Shown here piece after piece: positions 63,740 through 64,000 of a DNA stretch of 64,000 nucleotides. The stretch's first letter is position 1; each line of letters opens with the position of its first letter. The notes under the pieces are model-generated. The model saw only the letters and a program-made list of their open reading frames with translations, made no database searches and was not told the origin of the DNA. A program made the position numbers and the translations under genes. Source of the DNA: Rhizobium sp. NZLR1 (GTDB lineage Bacteria > Pseudomonadota > Alphaproteobacteria > Rhizobiales > Rhizobiaceae); contig NZ_CP071632.1 of assembly GCF_017357385.1 (NCBI RefSeq), positions 2,423,501-2,487,500 of the forward strand. The letters run 5' to 3'.

Positions 63740-63755
63740 ATCGAATGTCGCGCGC

Positions 63756-63986
63756 CTACTGGCCTTTGGCAATCAGCGCCATCGTCGCCTTCAGGGAATC
63801 ACGGGCCTGCGTTTCGATATTCTCGGTGACGATATCGTCGATTACCGCTTGGCCAGCCTCCTCGACCACCTCGAAACGAACGGTCGTATAGTCCTTGGCA
63901 TCGGGCGCGCCCGAGCAGGCAGACTTCTTGAAGCGCACCGTCACCTCGGTCGTGCCGTCAACCGGCGGTGCCGCCGCTGTGGTCAT
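63756..63986 (-). CDS. Small hypothetical protein, possibly 5'-truncated at window edge
   Basis: A 76-residue frame (MTTAAAPPVDGTTEVTVRF...ARDSLKATMALIAKGQ). The sequence has beta-strand-like segments, and one cysteine in KKSACSGAPD. GGAGG precedes the ATG at 63986 by only two or three bases, so that start may be weak. The frame stays open to the window edge (L-E-D before the ATG), so a longer, truncated protein is possible. No family is recognised. It may sit upstream of the FUSC gene in one transcript. Confidence 0.6.
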   Translation of the reverse strand: MTTAAAPPVDGTTEVTVRFKKSACSGAPDAKDYTTVRFEVVEEAGQAVIDDIVTENIETQARDSLKATMALIAKGQ

Positions 63987-64000
63987 ATCCTCCAGCGGGC

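Overview
The window is about 61-62% G+C chromosome of a fast-growing rhizobium, most likely the Rhizobium leguminosarum/etli group. The main evidence is an iron-regulated suf operon in the order sufS2-B-C-D-S1-X-A with RirA-like and Irr-like operators, purC-purS-purQ-purL, rpsD, tandem Bcr/CflA-type exporters, and copies of the palindromic intergenic repeats (RIME type) typical of this group. It reads as core chromosome. I see no prophage, insertion sequence, CRISPR array, rRNA or tRNA, and no gene-free stretch longer than about 280 bases.

Layout. 1-84 is the last codons of gcvP. 300-5042 holds a GH25 lysozyme-like lipoprotein, a YdeP-type molybdopterin oxidoreductase, a miniature flagellar-rod-like protein and an esterase. 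5055-12335 is the minus-strand suf operon for Fe-S cluster assembly, driven from 12450-12500 and divergent from a small hydrolase. 13378-28679 is mixed housekeeping: an acyltransferase, anmK, tyrS, a trehalose-synthase-like GH13 enzyme, a large AsmA-like protein, bcp, a DUF455 ferritin-like protein, an M23 peptidase, a DEAD-box helicase, a Nudix hydrolase, a TfoX-N protein and a flavin reductase. 28859-37953 holds a periplasmic binding protein, rpe, a DUF2259 protein, a membrane protein, purB, an iron-permease-family protein, a DUF2189 protein, an RBBP9-like hydrolase and a PAS-GGDEF-EAL protein.

38226-46092 is the second purine cluster: purC-purS-kptA-purQ, then a lipoprotein, DUF1127, a MocR-type regulator and a broken lipid A deacylase gene, then purL-bolA. 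A tRNA 2'-phosphotransferase gene (kptA) lies in the purine operon and is translationally coupled to purQ. 46307-49997 is an accessory block (SRPBCC/ArsR pair, membrane hydrolase with a tandem-repeat linker, histone-like basic protein, diheme cytochrome c) that separates bolA from its usual partner gene grxD at 50142. 50574-57395 carries two MFS exporters, a GNAT acetyltransferase, two inositol-monophosphatase paralogues, ttcA and glsA. 57468-64000 has rpsD, a HerA-like ATPase, murI, trmJ, a FUSC-family exporter and a small protein at the right edge.

The points most worth a second look are: three exactly 107-nt RIME-like repeats that each begin at the TAA stop codon of the upstream gene; a different palindromic element that appears to have become the C-terminus of TtcA; the overlapping RirA/Irr/promoter architecture of suf with a tiny gene coupled to sufB; kptA inside the purine operon; a perfect operator beside the MocR start codon that implies a near-leaderless mRNA; and an ArsR operator duplicated as 19-bp direct repeats, one covering the arsR start codon. 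I did not find a clear candidate for a wholly new multi-gene system.
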